The notes under the pieces were generated by a model. The model searched no databases. It saw only the letters and a program-made list of their open reading frames with translations, and had not been told where the DNA came from. A DNA stretch of 64,000 nucleotides from Hydrocarboniphaga effusa AP103 (GTDB lineage Bacteria > Pseudomonadota > Gammaproteobacteria > Nevskiales > Nevskiaceae): contig NZ_AKGD01000001.1 in assembly GCF_000271305.1 (NCBI RefSeq), positions 434,001-498,000 of the forward strand, given 5' to 3'. Below are positions 25,209 through 35,553 of this stretch, one piece after another (the first letter of the stretch is position 1; each line of letters starts with the position of its first letter). Position numbers and translations under genes: made by a program.

Positions 25209-26120
25209 TCAGCGAGATTTCGGCGGACCGGAAATACGGCTGAAGACGTCTTCCAAATTCTCTTCCTTGAGCTTCTTGGGCTTGGACGGCGCCTCGGCGG
25301 CGCGGTAGTTGAACTTCAGTCGCGAGAAGCGTTGCGGCGGGATGCGCTCGGGATCGGACAGGCGCTGGAAAGCGCTCTGCAGTTCGGACCCGGAAGCGGC
25401 CGATGCGGCAGCGGATTCGGATGCGGGCGCCGCGGAAGCCGGGGCGGCGACGGTCGCCTCGGTCCGAGGGCGGGCGCCGGGCTTCTGGAAAAAGCTCGTT
25501 TTGGGGGCTTCGGCAGTAGCCGTGGCGGTGCTGCCCTGCGTTGGCGAGGTGGATCGAAGCTGAGCGGCCGCAGCCTGCGGAGTAGCCTGAGCACTCTCGC
25601 GCTCGGTCTCCTGGGGCGGGACCCGATGACGCTGCAATTCTTCGACGACCCGACGAGTCGTGCGCTCGATCGCATCGCTCTCTGCGCGCTCCAGTGCCTT
25701 GGCCTGTTCGACGGCCTGGAGCAGGGTCGTCACTTCGTTGGCGCTGCCGGGCGACCGGGCCGAGTCCGGAGTCGAGGCCGCTGGCGTCTGAGCCACGGGC
25801 GGCTCGGAGCGCTGGGCGACGCGCGTCGGCGTCTCGACCGCCGCCTTGAGCAAGGGCCAGCGCTGGGCCGCCTCGCTGCCGGCAGCCGGCATGCGCGTGA
25901 TCAAGGGGTTGAGCCTCACGGTCGGCGGAAAGGCCGGCGCCTGCTGAGCCTTGGAGGTGGCGGCTTCCGCTGCATGGCGCGTGTTCGCAGCCGCCTGCAC
26001 CCGAGCGTCTTCGGTGCCACGCGAGAGTGCGCGCGTTTTTTCGCGCATCTCCTGGTAATCGCCCGGGTTCAGGCCGAGATGGGAGAACAGCTGTTTGATG
26101 TCGTCGCTGCGGTCGGCCAT
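25209..26120 (-). CDS. bcsP: BcsP/BcsR-like alanine- and proline-rich cellulose accessory protein
   Basis: 303 residues. The N-terminal motif DDIKQLFSHLGLNPGDYQEM (6-25) and RWPLLKA (87-93) match the pattern of BcsR/BcsP (Asp-Ile...Leu...DYxE...RWPLL). The middle is Ala/Pro/Thr-rich and probably disordered, and the C-terminus (RFSRLKFNYR, LEDVFSRISG) has the LxxVFxR ending seen in Bcs accessory proteins. Proline-rich Bcs proteins of type I operons are known to work with BcsD in organising the synthase. The start at 26120 (MADRSDD) is preceded by GGAG. It lies between bcsD and bcsQ. Family name is a judgement from motifs and context. Confidence 0.65.
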   Translation of the reverse strand: MADRSDDIKQLFSHLGLNPGDYQEMREKTRALSRGTEDARVQAAANTRHAAEAATSKAQQAPAFPPTVRLNPLITRMPAAGSEAAQRWPLLKAAVETPTRVAQRSEPPVAQTPAASTPDSARSPGSANEVTTLLQAVEQAKALERAESDAIERTTRRVVEELQRHRVPPQETERESAQATPQAAAAQLRSTSPTQGSTATATAEAPKTSFFQKPGARPRTEATVAAPASAAPASESAAASAASGSELQSAFQRLSDPERIPPQRFSRLKFNYRAAEAPSKPKKLKEENLEDVFSRISGPPKSR

Positions 26121-26139
26121 GGCCTCGAGCTCCAACCGA

Positions 26140-26622
26140 TCAAGCAAAGTAGCTGGGGTGCGCGAGCCGGAAACGCAGCGTATCCACGGCTCCCTCGGCA
26201 CCACCGATCTGATGCAACTCGAGCTGGTTCGCTGCACCGACCTGACGCAGCCAGGTCGCGTACAGACCTTCGAGCACGCCAGAAGCCCAACTCAGCGCGT
26301 TGTCGCCGAAGGCCTGACGCAATGGCGCGCAGGAATGCGCGAATTCGAGCGACGACTGCAGGTCTCGAACCTTGACCCAACCCCAGTCAAGCTTGTTGAA
26401 ATAGGCATTCGCGTTGGATTCGAGATCGGCCAGACTGGCCCCGCCCGGTAGCGGATTCTGTGTGGCGATGCGACCGCCGATCACGAAAAAGAAAGCCCGC
26501 AATTCTTCGACGGGCATCTGCTGCATGAGTTCTTCGGCCAAGGCACGCAGGAATCCCGCCCATTGGGAGTTACAGGCCCTGGACTGAAAGTACTGCAGGC
26601 TTCCCTGATCGACGTCGCTCAT
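26140..26622 (-). CDS. bcsD: Cellulose synthase subunit D
   Basis: 160 residues, as in BcsD proteins (about 156). In type I cellulose operons BcsD forms a cylindrical oligomer that guides several glucan chains into crystalline ribbons. Recognisable segments are QWAGFLRALAEELMQQMP, LDWGWVKVRDLQSSLEFAH and the C-terminal SGVLEGLYATWLRQVGA, which matches the family's VLEGLYGRW region. The ATG at 26622 has GGGAG five bases upstream; the longer frame to 26742 has no support. First gene of the bcs operon. Confidence 0.8.
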   Translation of the reverse strand: MSDVDQGSLQYFQSRACNSQWAGFLRALAEELMQQMPVEELRAFFFVIGGRIATQNPLPGGASLADLESNANAYFNKLDWGWVKVRDLQSSLEFAHSCAPLRQAFGDNALSWASGVLEGLYATWLRQVGAANQLELHQIGGAEGAVDTLRFRLAHPSYFA

Positions 26623-26929
26623 GCGCACTCCCAGATACGGGCCGCCAAACGCAGGGCGTACGGCACGTGGTCTTTGACTTATCTCTTTAAAGTAAAGAGG
26701 AAACGTGTTGATTTCAATGCCGATAGCGTCCTGCTGCGGCAAGCTTCGAGAGCGCAGGCAACCGGCGACATCCGGCGACCCGTATTGTTTCGGGAAATGA
26801 ACGAAGTATCAGTAGACAAAAGCTACCGCGGGCTTAATCGAGATTGGAGATGCAAGCGCTTGATAAGCCTGTGCAAGCCGTCACAGCGGGTCTCGACAAC
26901 ACAAGACCCGCCGCCGCGGCGCCAACATC
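26623..26929 (-). promoter_or_regulatory. Intergenic region before the bcs operon: promoter with inverted repeat over its -10
   Basis: This 307-bp gap between dnaJ and bcsD holds no convincing gene. On the minus strand TTGAAA (26717-26712) and TACTTT (26694-26689) are 17 bp apart, a plausible sigma70 promoter for bcsD. A perfect inverted repeat CTCTTTA-AAG-TAAAGAG (26683-26699) covers the -10, a likely repressor or activator site. A perfect 8-bp hairpin (26886-26911, GCGGGTCT / AGACCCGC) 19 nt after the dnaJ stop may end dnaJ transcription, though it lacks a T-tract. No c-di-GMP riboswitch was seen. Confidence 0.5.
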
Positions 26930-28063
26930 TTAGCGCGCGTCGGCGCCGAAGAATTTTTTGGCGCGATCGAGCCAGGAGGCCGATTCGGGGCTGTGTCCTG
27001 CACCGTCTTCGCCCTGCAGGGTCTGGCCCAGCTCGCGCAGCAGCTCACGCTGGCGCTTGGTCAGCTTGACCGGGGTTTCGACGACGACGGTGCACAGCAG
27101 ATCGCCGACCGGACCGCCGCGCACCGACTTCACGCCCTTGCCGCGCAGGCGGAACACCTTGCCGGTCTGGGTTTCCTCGGGAAGCTTGAGCTGGGCCCTG
27201 CCGGCCAGCGTCGGAACGTCGAGCTCGCCCCCGAGCGCGGCGGTGACGAAGTCGATCGGCACCGTGCAGTACAGATCGCTGCCATCGCGTTCGAAGAATT
27301 CGTGCGGCTTGACGTTGACCTGCACGTAGAGATCACCCGGCTGGGCGCCCTTTTCGCCGGGCTCGCCCTCGCCGGTCAGGCGAATACGGTCGCCGGTGTC
27401 GACGCCGGCCGGAATCTTGACCTCGAGCGTCTTCTCCTTGCGCAGCTTGCCGGCGCCGCGGCAGCTCTTGCACGGATCGGTGACCTGGGTTCCGCGGCCG
27501 CGGCAATGCGGGCAGGTCTGCTGCAGCACGAAGAAGCCCTGCTGCACGCGCACCTGGCCGGCACCACCGCAGGTGCTGCACTTGGGCGGCGCCTTGCCGT
27601 CGGCGGTGCCGTGCCCGTGGCAGGTTTCGCAATCGTTGAGTGTTGGAATGCGGATGGTCTCGGCCGAGCCGAACACCGCCTGCTCGAGCGTGAGATCCAT
27701 CATGTAGCGCAGGTCTGCACCGCGACGCGGCCCGCTGCGGCGTCCGCCGCCTCCCCCGCCGAAGATGTCGGAAAAGACATCCCCGAAAATGTCCGAGAAA
27801 CCGCCGCCCATGTCGCCGAAGCCGCCACCGCCGCCGCGCGACAGCCCCTCGTGGCCGTGCTCGTCGTATACCGCACGTTTGTGCGGATCGATGAGGACTT
27901 CGTAGGCCTCGTTGCACTCCTTGAACTTCTCCTCGGCTTCGGCATTTCCCGGATTGCGGTCCGGGTGCAGCTTCATGGCCAAGCGGCGATACGCCTTCTT
28001 GAGTTCGTCGTCGGTGGCCTGGCGGCTGATGCCGAGAACTTCGTAATAGTCGCGCTTGCTCAT
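26930..28063 (-). CDS. dnaJ: Chaperone DnaJ (Hsp40)
   Basis: 377 residues, usual length. J domain with HPD at about 33-35 ([10 protein letters not shown]), a Gly/Phe-rich stretch ([17 protein letters not shown]), the four zinc-binding repeats [24 protein letters not shown] and CKSCRGAG, then the C-terminal substrate-binding domains. It stimulates DnaK ATPase and delivers unfolded clients. It follows dnaK by 161 nt, across an intrinsic terminator, so dnaJ may depend on read-through or its own promoter. In related bacteria dapB comes next; here the bcs operon does. Confidence 0.97.
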   Translation of the reverse strand: MSKRDYYEVLGISRQATDDELKKAYRRLAMKLHPDRNPGNAEAEEKFKECNEAYEVLIDPHKRAVYDEHGHEGLSRGGGGGFGDMGGGFSDIFGDVFSDIFGGGGGGRRSGPRRGADLRYMMDLTLEQAVFGSAETIRIPTLNDCETCHGHGTADGKAPPKCSTCGGAGQVRVQQGFFVLQQTCPHCRGRGTQVTDPCKSCRGAGKLRKEKTLEVKIPAGVDTGDRIRLTGEGEPGEKGAQPGDLYVQVNVKPHEFFERDGSDLYCTVPIDFVTAALGGELDVPTLAGRAQLKLPEETQTGKVFRLRGKGVKSVRGGPVGDLLCTVVVETPVKLTKRQRELLRELGQTLQGEDGAGHSPESASWLDRAKKFFGADAR

Positions 28064-28079
28064 GGGTGCCAGGAGACGT

Positions 28080-28212
28080 GAAACGGGAGACGGGAGGCGA
28101 AAAAGCTCATCGGGCGTGAGTTCGATCGAATGCGGTTTGGACAGGCAAGGTTCGTGTCAGAAAAAACGAAACGGGAGACGTGGCCGCTTTCGCGTCTCAC
28201 GCCTCCCGTTTC
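28080..28212. repeat. Repeated GAAACGGGAGACG motif in the dnaK-dnaJ gap
   Basis: GAAACGGGAGACG occurs directly at 28080-28092 and 28168-28180, and a near copy (GAAACGGGAGGCG) lies inverted at 28212-28200. The first copy continues into GGGAGGCGAAAAA. The arrangement looks like a small intergenic repeat family rather than coding or regulatory DNA, and its inverted pair supplies the stem of the dnaK terminator. Confidence 0.5.
28161..28212 (-). terminator. Intrinsic terminator of dnaK
   Basis: On the minus strand, 13 nt after the dnaK stop, a perfect 10-bp stem GAAACGGGAG / CTCCCGTTTC (28212-28203 with 28177-28168) is followed by a run of six T after CG (28166-28161). The loop is long (25 nt) and can form an inner GAGACG/CGTCTC stem. 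A convincing terminator or attenuator between dnaK and dnaJ. Confidence 0.7.
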
Positions 28213-28224
28213 TCGTTCCCCGAC

Positions 28225-30150
<1,926 letters not shown>

Positions 30151-30284
30151 TGTGGTGTTGCTCCGAAAGATTGCTGTTGCCGCTTATCTATTGATCACTG
30201 CGGGCATTTCAAGAGGTTTTGGCTCTGCCCGGAATGACGCGTGTCAATGTTGTCTGGAAGACGTGCCGAACACGCCCGACGGTC

Positions 30285-30809
30285 TCAGGGCGCCCGCGCC
30301 ACGATGACCATGGCCGGGCGCAGCAGGCGCTCGTGCAGCTTGTAGCCCTTCTGCATCACCGTCAGCACATGGTTGGGTGCCACGTCGGCCGAAGGAACCA
30401 TGCTCACGGCCTCGTGGAAATCAGGGTTGAACGGAAGACCCTTGGGGTCGACCGCGGTCACGCCGTGCTTTTCGAGCACCGACACGAGCTGGCGGCGCGT
30501 GAGCTCGAGGCCTTCGGCGATGGTCTTGGCCGAAGCGTCGGGCTTGTCGGCTGCGACCAGACCCAGGTCCACCGAGTCGGCGATGCCGAGCAGCTCGCTG
30601 AGCAGCTTTTCGGCGCCGAACTTGCGGCCCGAATCGATCTCTCGTTCGGCTCGCTTGCGCACATTGTCGAGTTCGGCGAGCGAGCGCAGGTGCGCTTCCT
30701 TGGCGGCCTGCAGCTGGTTCTTGAGATCTTCGACCTGCTGCAGCGCAGCGGTCAGTTCGTTGCCTTCGGCGGCGGTTTCGGTCGGTTTGGGCTCGGCTTG
30801 ATCCGTCAT
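30285..30809 (-). CDS. grpE: Nucleotide exchange factor GrpE
   Basis: 174 residues. An acidic N-terminus and long coiled-coil (LTAALQQVEDLKNQLQAAKE, LAELDNVRKRAEREID) precede the GrpE head domain, whose signature HVLTVMQKGYKLHERLLRPAMV is at the C-terminus. It releases ADP from DnaK. The ATG at 30809 (MTDQAEPKPTE) is preferred; the frame up to 30923 lacks typical composition. Upstream (30810-30925) a CCCCAT element resembling the sigma32 -10 exists, but no good -35 partner was found. Confidence 0.95.
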   Translation of the reverse strand: MTDQAEPKPTETAAEGNELTAALQQVEDLKNQLQAAKEAHLRSLAELDNVRKRAEREIDSGRKFGAEKLLSELLGIADSVDLGLVAADKPDASAKTIAEGLELTRRQLVSVLEKHGVTAVDPKGLPFNPDFHEAVSMVPSADVAPNHVLTVMQKGYKLHERLLRPAMVIVARAP

Positions 30810-30925
30810 GATGAGGTTGGCTACGGCTGTCTGGGCGATGATGCAGCTGTTTCTGGGTTCGCGATCGGCAGTTTCAATAGCCCATGGGGCAAAAGTTCCG
30901 GCGATCGACAGAAAAAGCGGCAAAG

Positions 30926-30944
30926 GGCCGCGATTGTAGCGGCC
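30926..30944 (-). terminator. Hairpin just after treY
   Basis: Perfect 6-bp GGCCGC / GCGGCC stem with a 7-nt loop, two bases after the treY stop. Downstream on the minus strand is a broken pyrimidine tract (CTTTGCCGCTTTTTC). Plausible terminator separating the trehalose genes from grpE. Confidence 0.45.
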
Positions 30945-30946
30945 GA

Positions 30947-33724
30947 TCAGGCTCGAAGCAGCAACGCCACCGGGAAGGCAGACAGCAATTCGCTCACGTT
31001 TCGTGCGCCACCGTTGACGACACGATCACTGAGCAGATCTCGGTACTGACCGTTCGGTAACATCAGCTGAGTGTCTCTCCAGTCGGCAGGCTGCGCCGGA
31101 TCGGGCTGCAGCGCCGGCCATAGCCGCGGAGCGAGCACGAGCAACTGCGCGGAGTCATCCTCGCGAGCGTAGGCGACCAGGTGATCCGCACGTTCGCCCT
31201 GTGCGGCCAACGGCCGGTACACGCCCGCGGCGAACAGCAGCGGCTTTCGCCTGCGCAACTCCAGCACGCGCTGCACGAGATGGAGCTTGGGCAAGCCATC
31301 GGCCCAACGCTGCATGAGCGCCGCGGGATTCGATTCCTTGCGCAGCTCCGCCAGCTGCTCACGCAGTCTCGCGTAATCGACCGGCCGCCGATTGTCCGGA
31401 TCGACCATCGACAGCTGCCAGCTTTCGGACCCCTGATAGAGGTCGGGCACGCCCGGCATGGTCAGCCGCAGCAGCGTCTGCGACAGCGAGTTGAGTGCGC
31501 CGAGCGCACCGACGCGCTGCATGAATTCGGCAAAGTCGAGCAGGAAGGCATTCGGCTTGCTCGCATCGAGTGCGCCGCGAACGAAGCTGCGCACCGCGTC
31601 CTCGTAAGCCGCGACCTGATTGGTCCAGCTCGAACGCTCCTTGCCTTCGCGCACGGCCTTGAGCATCGCCTCGATGACGCGCTCGGCGAGCGCTGCCGCG
31701 CCGTCCACGTCGTCGACGCGCAGCTCCATCGGCCAGGCACCGACGAGCGTTTGATAGAAGTAGTACTGGTGATTGCGATCAGGCGCGGCTTCGCCCTCGT
31801 GTTCGCCGACCCAGCGCCGGTTCGCACGCGTCCACGCCGACACCCGCCTGCCCCACTCGGCCGTCATGCCGGACAGCGCCGCGATGCGCATGCGCGCGTC
31901 TTCGCCACGCTTGGTGTCGTGCGTGGTCGCGCCGAGCATGTCGGCCGGAAACTTCCTGAGCCGCTCTTCGTTGGCGCGGTGAAACGCCGACACCGTGACC
32001 GCATAACGACGCGGATCGCCACCGACTTCGTTGTGCGCGAGCAGGCGAAAGTGCCGATAGAAACTGGTGTCTTCGAGTCCTTTCGCCATCGCCGGACCCG
32101 ACAGCTGCTGGAAGCGCTGGGCCGCACGCAAGGCAAGCTCGGCGTCGTAGCCCGAATCGGGCGCACAGAGCTCACCCTTGAGCAGCTTGCCCAGAAAATC
32201 GAACACCGACGTGTCCACCGCGCCGGCGGCTTTCTTCGCACGGCCGACGGCCCAATCGATCACGCGCAGATCGGCCGCGCTCGGCGCGAGCCTGCGATCG
32301 AGATACGGCCGATACACCGGAAAATGCGCGATCAGCGATTCGAGCGCCCGGCGAATTCCGGCGTAGGTGAAATCGCGCGAGTGCCAATCGCTCGCGCTGA
32401 GCGTCTGCACCGCGTTGGCGAGCACGCCCACTTCGCTCGCGAGCGACTCCTGGAGAATCTGCAGCTTGCTGCGCACGAGCAGCGAATCGAAATCTTCGTC
32501 ACGCCGGGTATAGCGCCGATACAGCAGCGACAGCGCGCGCTCCGACGCCGGATCGATGAACAGTCCGCCGACGAGATTGAGCGTGTCGTAGCCGGTGGTG
32601 CCGGCGACCGGCCAGCTCTCGGGCAAGGATTCGTGCGGGGCCAGAATCTTCTCGATGACGATGTAGATCGGCGCATCGGGCTTGCCGGCGGCGGCCTGCA
32701 GGCGCTCGGCATATTCGCGGGGGTCGAGCAGGCCGTCGACGTGATCGATGCGCAGGCCCTGCACCTTGCCCTGCGCGACGAACTCGAACACGCGCTCGTG
32801 CATGCTCGCGAACAGGGCTTCGCGCTCGACGCGCAGGCCCGCGAGATCGTTGATGTCGAAGAAGCGGCGATAGTTGATTTCGTCGGCGGAGACACGCCAG
32901 TACGCGGCTCGATAAGCCTGGCGATCGAGCAGCTCGCCGAGCGCTCGCCAGTCTTTCGAGAACTCGGCCAGCGTCGATGCGATCGCAGCGGCGAGTTCCG
33001 CATCGGTGCGCACTGCCTCGGCGAGCCGCGACTTCAAGCCGCGGGCGGTGTCGATCAGGGACTGGTCCGAGCCTTGATGCGTCGACAGCGCTTCGAAATC
33101 GCGCACCAGATTCGCGAGCTCGCGAGCGTGTTCGCCCGTGTACCGCTTGAGCGAGGGCTCGAGCAGAGCCAGGTAATCGAGGGGCGAAACCGGCAGTCGT
33201 GTCTCGTAGTACCAGGCATCGATCTGCCCGGCCTGCGCATCGAGCCTGAGCGTGAGTTCGCCCTGCTCGAGCACGATGCCGAACGGAGCGCCCAGCACGG
33301 GCAGCAGGACTTTTCCCTGCAGGTTCCGTCGCGACGAATTCCAGTCGACATCGAACATGCCGGCCTTGGCCGAGCGCTGCCCCCATTCGAGCATTTCCAT
33401 CCACGCGGCATTGTCCGCCCCGACGCCGACGTGATTCGGCACGAGGTCGAGAATGATGCCCAGGCCGAGCGACTGCGCTTTCGCGCAGAGCCGATCGAAA
33501 CCCTCTTCGCCGCCGAGTTCCGGATTGACGCGGTTGTGATCGATCACGTCGTAGCCGTGCGTCGAGCCCGGACGCGCGGCCATGATCGGGGATAGATACA
33601 GATGCGAAACACCGAGGTCGGCGATGTACGGCAACACCTCGATCGCATCGTCGAAGGTGAAATCCTTGTGCAGCTGCAGGCGATACGTCGCTCGCGGAAG
33701 CTGCGCAGACTGCGGAGCTTTCAC
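30947..33724 (-). CDS. treY: Maltooligosyl trehalose synthase
   Basis: 925 residues, GH13 family. It rearranges the reducing-end alpha-1,4 bond of maltodextrins to alpha-1,1, giving maltooligosyl-trehalose. The N-terminus reads ATYRLQLHKDFTFDDAIEVL; the nucleophile Asp is in GLRIDHVDGLLDP, the acid/base Glu in YIVIEKILAP, and the third acid in TTHDTKRGEDARMR; MPGVPDLYQGSE is near the C-terminus. The start is GTG at 33724, overlapping the treZ stop by GTGA, so the two are coupled. The much longer frame upstream is a treZ shadow. Cytoplasmic. Confidence 0.95.
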   Translation of the reverse strand: MKAPQSAQLPRATYRLQLHKDFTFDDAIEVLPYIADLGVSHLYLSPIMAARPGSTHGYDVIDHNRVNPELGGEEGFDRLCAKAQSLGLGIILDLVPNHVGVGADNAAWMEMLEWGQRSAKAGMFDVDWNSSRRNLQGKVLLPVLGAPFGIVLEQGELTLRLDAQAGQIDAWYYETRLPVSPLDYLALLEPSLKRYTGEHARELANLVRDFEALSTHQGSDQSLIDTARGLKSRLAEAVRTDAELAAAIASTLAEFSKDWRALGELLDRQAYRAAYWRVSADEINYRRFFDINDLAGLRVEREALFASMHERVFEFVAQGKVQGLRIDHVDGLLDPREYAERLQAAAGKPDAPIYIVIEKILAPHESLPESWPVAGTTGYDTLNLVGGLFIDPASERALSLLYRRYTRRDEDFDSLLVRSKLQILQESLASEVGVLANAVQTLSASDWHSRDFTYAGIRRALESLIAHFPVYRPYLDRRLAPSAADLRVIDWAVGRAKKAAGAVDTSVFDFLGKLLKGELCAPDSGYDAELALRAAQRFQQLSGPAMAKGLEDTSFYRHFRLLAHNEVGGDPRRYAVTVSAFHRANEERLRKFPADMLGATTHDTKRGEDARMRIAALSGMTAEWGRRVSAWTRANRRWVGEHEGEAAPDRNHQYYFYQTLVGAWPMELRVDDVDGAAALAERVIEAMLKAVREGKERSSWTNQVAAYEDAVRSFVRGALDASKPNAFLLDFAEFMQRVGALGALNSLSQTLLRLTMPGVPDLYQGSESWQLSMVDPDNRRPVDYARLREQLAELRKESNPAALMQRWADGLPKLHLVQRVLELRRRKPLLFAAGVYRPLAAQGERADHLVAYAREDDSAQLLVLAPRLWPALQPDPAQPADWRDTQLMLPNGQYRDLLSDRVVNGGARNVSELLSAFPVALLLRA

Positions 33725-35553
33725 CCGACCGCTCCTTCCTGATCGAGCCTGTTGACCGCAACGTACCAGGGCGGCAACTCGCGGCCTTCGAGGCGCGCCG
33801 TCGCATACAGCGTGCGACCGAGCACCGCACCTTCCCCGTGAGTGCGAGGCTGGTCGCCGAGGTTCGCGACGAGCTGCAGCACCGCGGCATCGGCGAAGCG
33901 CCACTGCACGTTCAGCACGCCGTTGTCGACACTCGCGCTGCCGACAGCACTGCCTTGCGCAAGCAAGGGCGACACGTGCTCGCGGCGCAGTGTCAGCAGA
34001 TCTCGATACAGCGCCAGCCAAGGCTTGGCCGAATCCTGCTGGAGCTTGCTCCAGTCGAGCACGGCGCTTTGGAAAGTCGACGCTGCCAGCGGATCGGGAA
34101 TGCGCTTGCGCGCCTCCTCGCTCTGAAACTCGGGAAACGACTTGAACTCTTCCGCACGCCCTTTGCGCACCGCATCGGCCAGTTCGCCCGTGAAGTCGCA
34201 AAAGAACGGAAACGGCTGCTCGCAGTTCCATTCCTGCCCCATCCAGAGCATCGGAATCTGCGGGCCGAGCAACAGGATCGCGGTGGCAGCGCGGATCGCC
34301 TCATCGGATGCGAAGTGATGCAGCCGCCAGCCGTAGGCATGGTTGCCGACCTGATCGTGGTTCTGGATGAACGAGACGAAAGCCGTCGCCGGAAGCGCCT
34401 TGCTGGGCTCGCCTCGACGCGCACCGTCGCGATGCGCCGAAACTTCGCCCTGATAGGCGAATCCTTCGGCGAGCACACGCGCCACATGCTTGAGCGGCTC
34501 ATTCGCGTAGTCGGCGTAATAGCCGCTGGTGTTGCCGGTCACGGCCACGCGCAGCACATGGTGATAATCGTCGTTCCACTGCGCGGTGAACGGGCCCAGG
34601 CCCTGCTCGGCACCGGCGTAGCCGAAGCCGAAGCCGAGCACGCTGCTGCGGTTCTGATCGTTCTCGAGCACCAGGTGCACATGACGATCCGGAATCACCT
34701 CGCGAATACGCGTGCCGAGCTCGGTCACGAAATCGGGCTTGCTGTCGTCGGCGATCGCATGCACGGCATCGAAGCGCAGGCCGTCGAGGTGATATTCCTG
34801 CAGCCAGTACAAGGCGTTTTCGATGAAGAACGAGCGCACGACTTCGTTGTGCCGGTCATCGAAATTGATGCCCGCGCCCCACGGCGTCTTGTGCTTTTCG
34901 GTGAAGAAATCGGGCGCGTAGGCGTGCAGGTAGTTTCCGTCGGGGCCGAAGTGGTTGTAGACCACGTCGAGCATCACCGACAGCCCTTTGGCATGCGCGG
35001 CGTCGACGAGCCGCTTGAGTCCTTGCGGCCCGCCGTAGCGCTCTTCAACCGCATAGAGCAGCACGCCGTCGTAGCCCCAGTTCCAGCGGCCCGGACATTC
35101 GGCCACCGGCATGATCTCGATCGTGGTGACACCCAGGCTCAGCAGATGATCGAAGTGCCCGATCACGCCATCGAAATCACCGCGCTTCGAAAAGCTGCCG
35201 ACATGCAGTTCATACAACACGTGCTCGTGCCAGGGACGGCCTTTCCAGTTCGCATCGGTCCAGTCGAAGGTCCTGGCATCGACCACTTCGCTCGCGCCGC
35301 CCAGGCTCTGAGGTTGATAGCGCGCGGCCGGATCGGGAACCAGCAGATCGCCGATCTTGTAGCGATAGCGTGTACCGGCGTTCGCCTGCTGGGTACGCAA
35401 TTCGTGGAAGCCATCCTCGCCACGCCGCATCGGCAGCGTCGGGCCGCCTTCGATCACGAGTTCCACCGCTTCGGCACCCGGCGCCCACAAGCGGAATTCG
35501 ACGCCGTCATCGGTGACTTCCGCGCCGAACGGCAAACGGCGATAGCGTTTCAT
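33721..35553 (-). CDS. treZ: Maltooligosyl trehalose trehalohydrolase
   Basis: 610 residues, GH13 with an N-terminal carbohydrate-binding-like beta domain (GAEVTDDGVEFRLWAPGAEA). It cleaves free trehalose from maltooligosyl-trehalose made by TreY. Catalytic residues: Asp in LDGLRFDAVHAI, Glu in HLVLENDQNRS, Asp in FIQNHDQVGNHAYG. ATGA overlap with the glgX stop (35550-35553) upstream and GTGA overlap with treY downstream make a three-gene translationally coupled set. Confidence 0.95.
   Translation of the reverse strand: MKRYRRLPFGAEVTDDGVEFRLWAPGAEAVELVIEGGPTLPMRRGEDGFHELRTQQANAGTRYRYKIGDLLVPDPAARYQPQSLGGASEVVDARTFDWTDANWKGRPWHEHVLYELHVGSFSKRGDFDGVIGHFDHLLSLGVTTIEIMPVAECPGRWNWGYDGVLLYAVEERYGGPQGLKRLVDAAHAKGLSVMLDVVYNHFGPDGNYLHAYAPDFFTEKHKTPWGAGINFDDRHNEVVRSFFIENALYWLQEYHLDGLRFDAVHAIADDSKPDFVTELGTRIREVIPDRHVHLVLENDQNRSSVLGFGFGYAGAEQGLGPFTAQWNDDYHHVLRVAVTGNTSGYYADYANEPLKHVARVLAEGFAYQGEVSAHRDGARRGEPSKALPATAFVSFIQNHDQVGNHAYGWRLHHFASDEAIRAATAILLLGPQIPMLWMGQEWNCEQPFPFFCDFTGELADAVRKGRAEEFKSFPEFQSEEARKRIPDPLAASTFQSAVLDWSKLQQDSAKPWLALYRDLLTLRREHVSPLLAQGSAVGSASVDNGVLNVQWRFADAAVLQLVANLGDQPRTHGEGAVLGRTLYATARLEGRELPPWYVAVNRLDQEGAVG

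Noticed and set aside
26623..26929. c-di-GMP riboswitch before the cellulose operon
   Set aside because: None of the conserved GEMM core sequences is present on the minus strand.
30810..30925. Sigma32 promoter for grpE
   Set aside because: A CCCCAT element exists, but no CTTGAA-like -35 at 13-17 bp, so not called.
33725..34231. N-terminal extension of TreY to 1094 residues
   Set aside because: Out-of-frame reading of treZ; GTG 33724 with GTGA overlap fits the family length.
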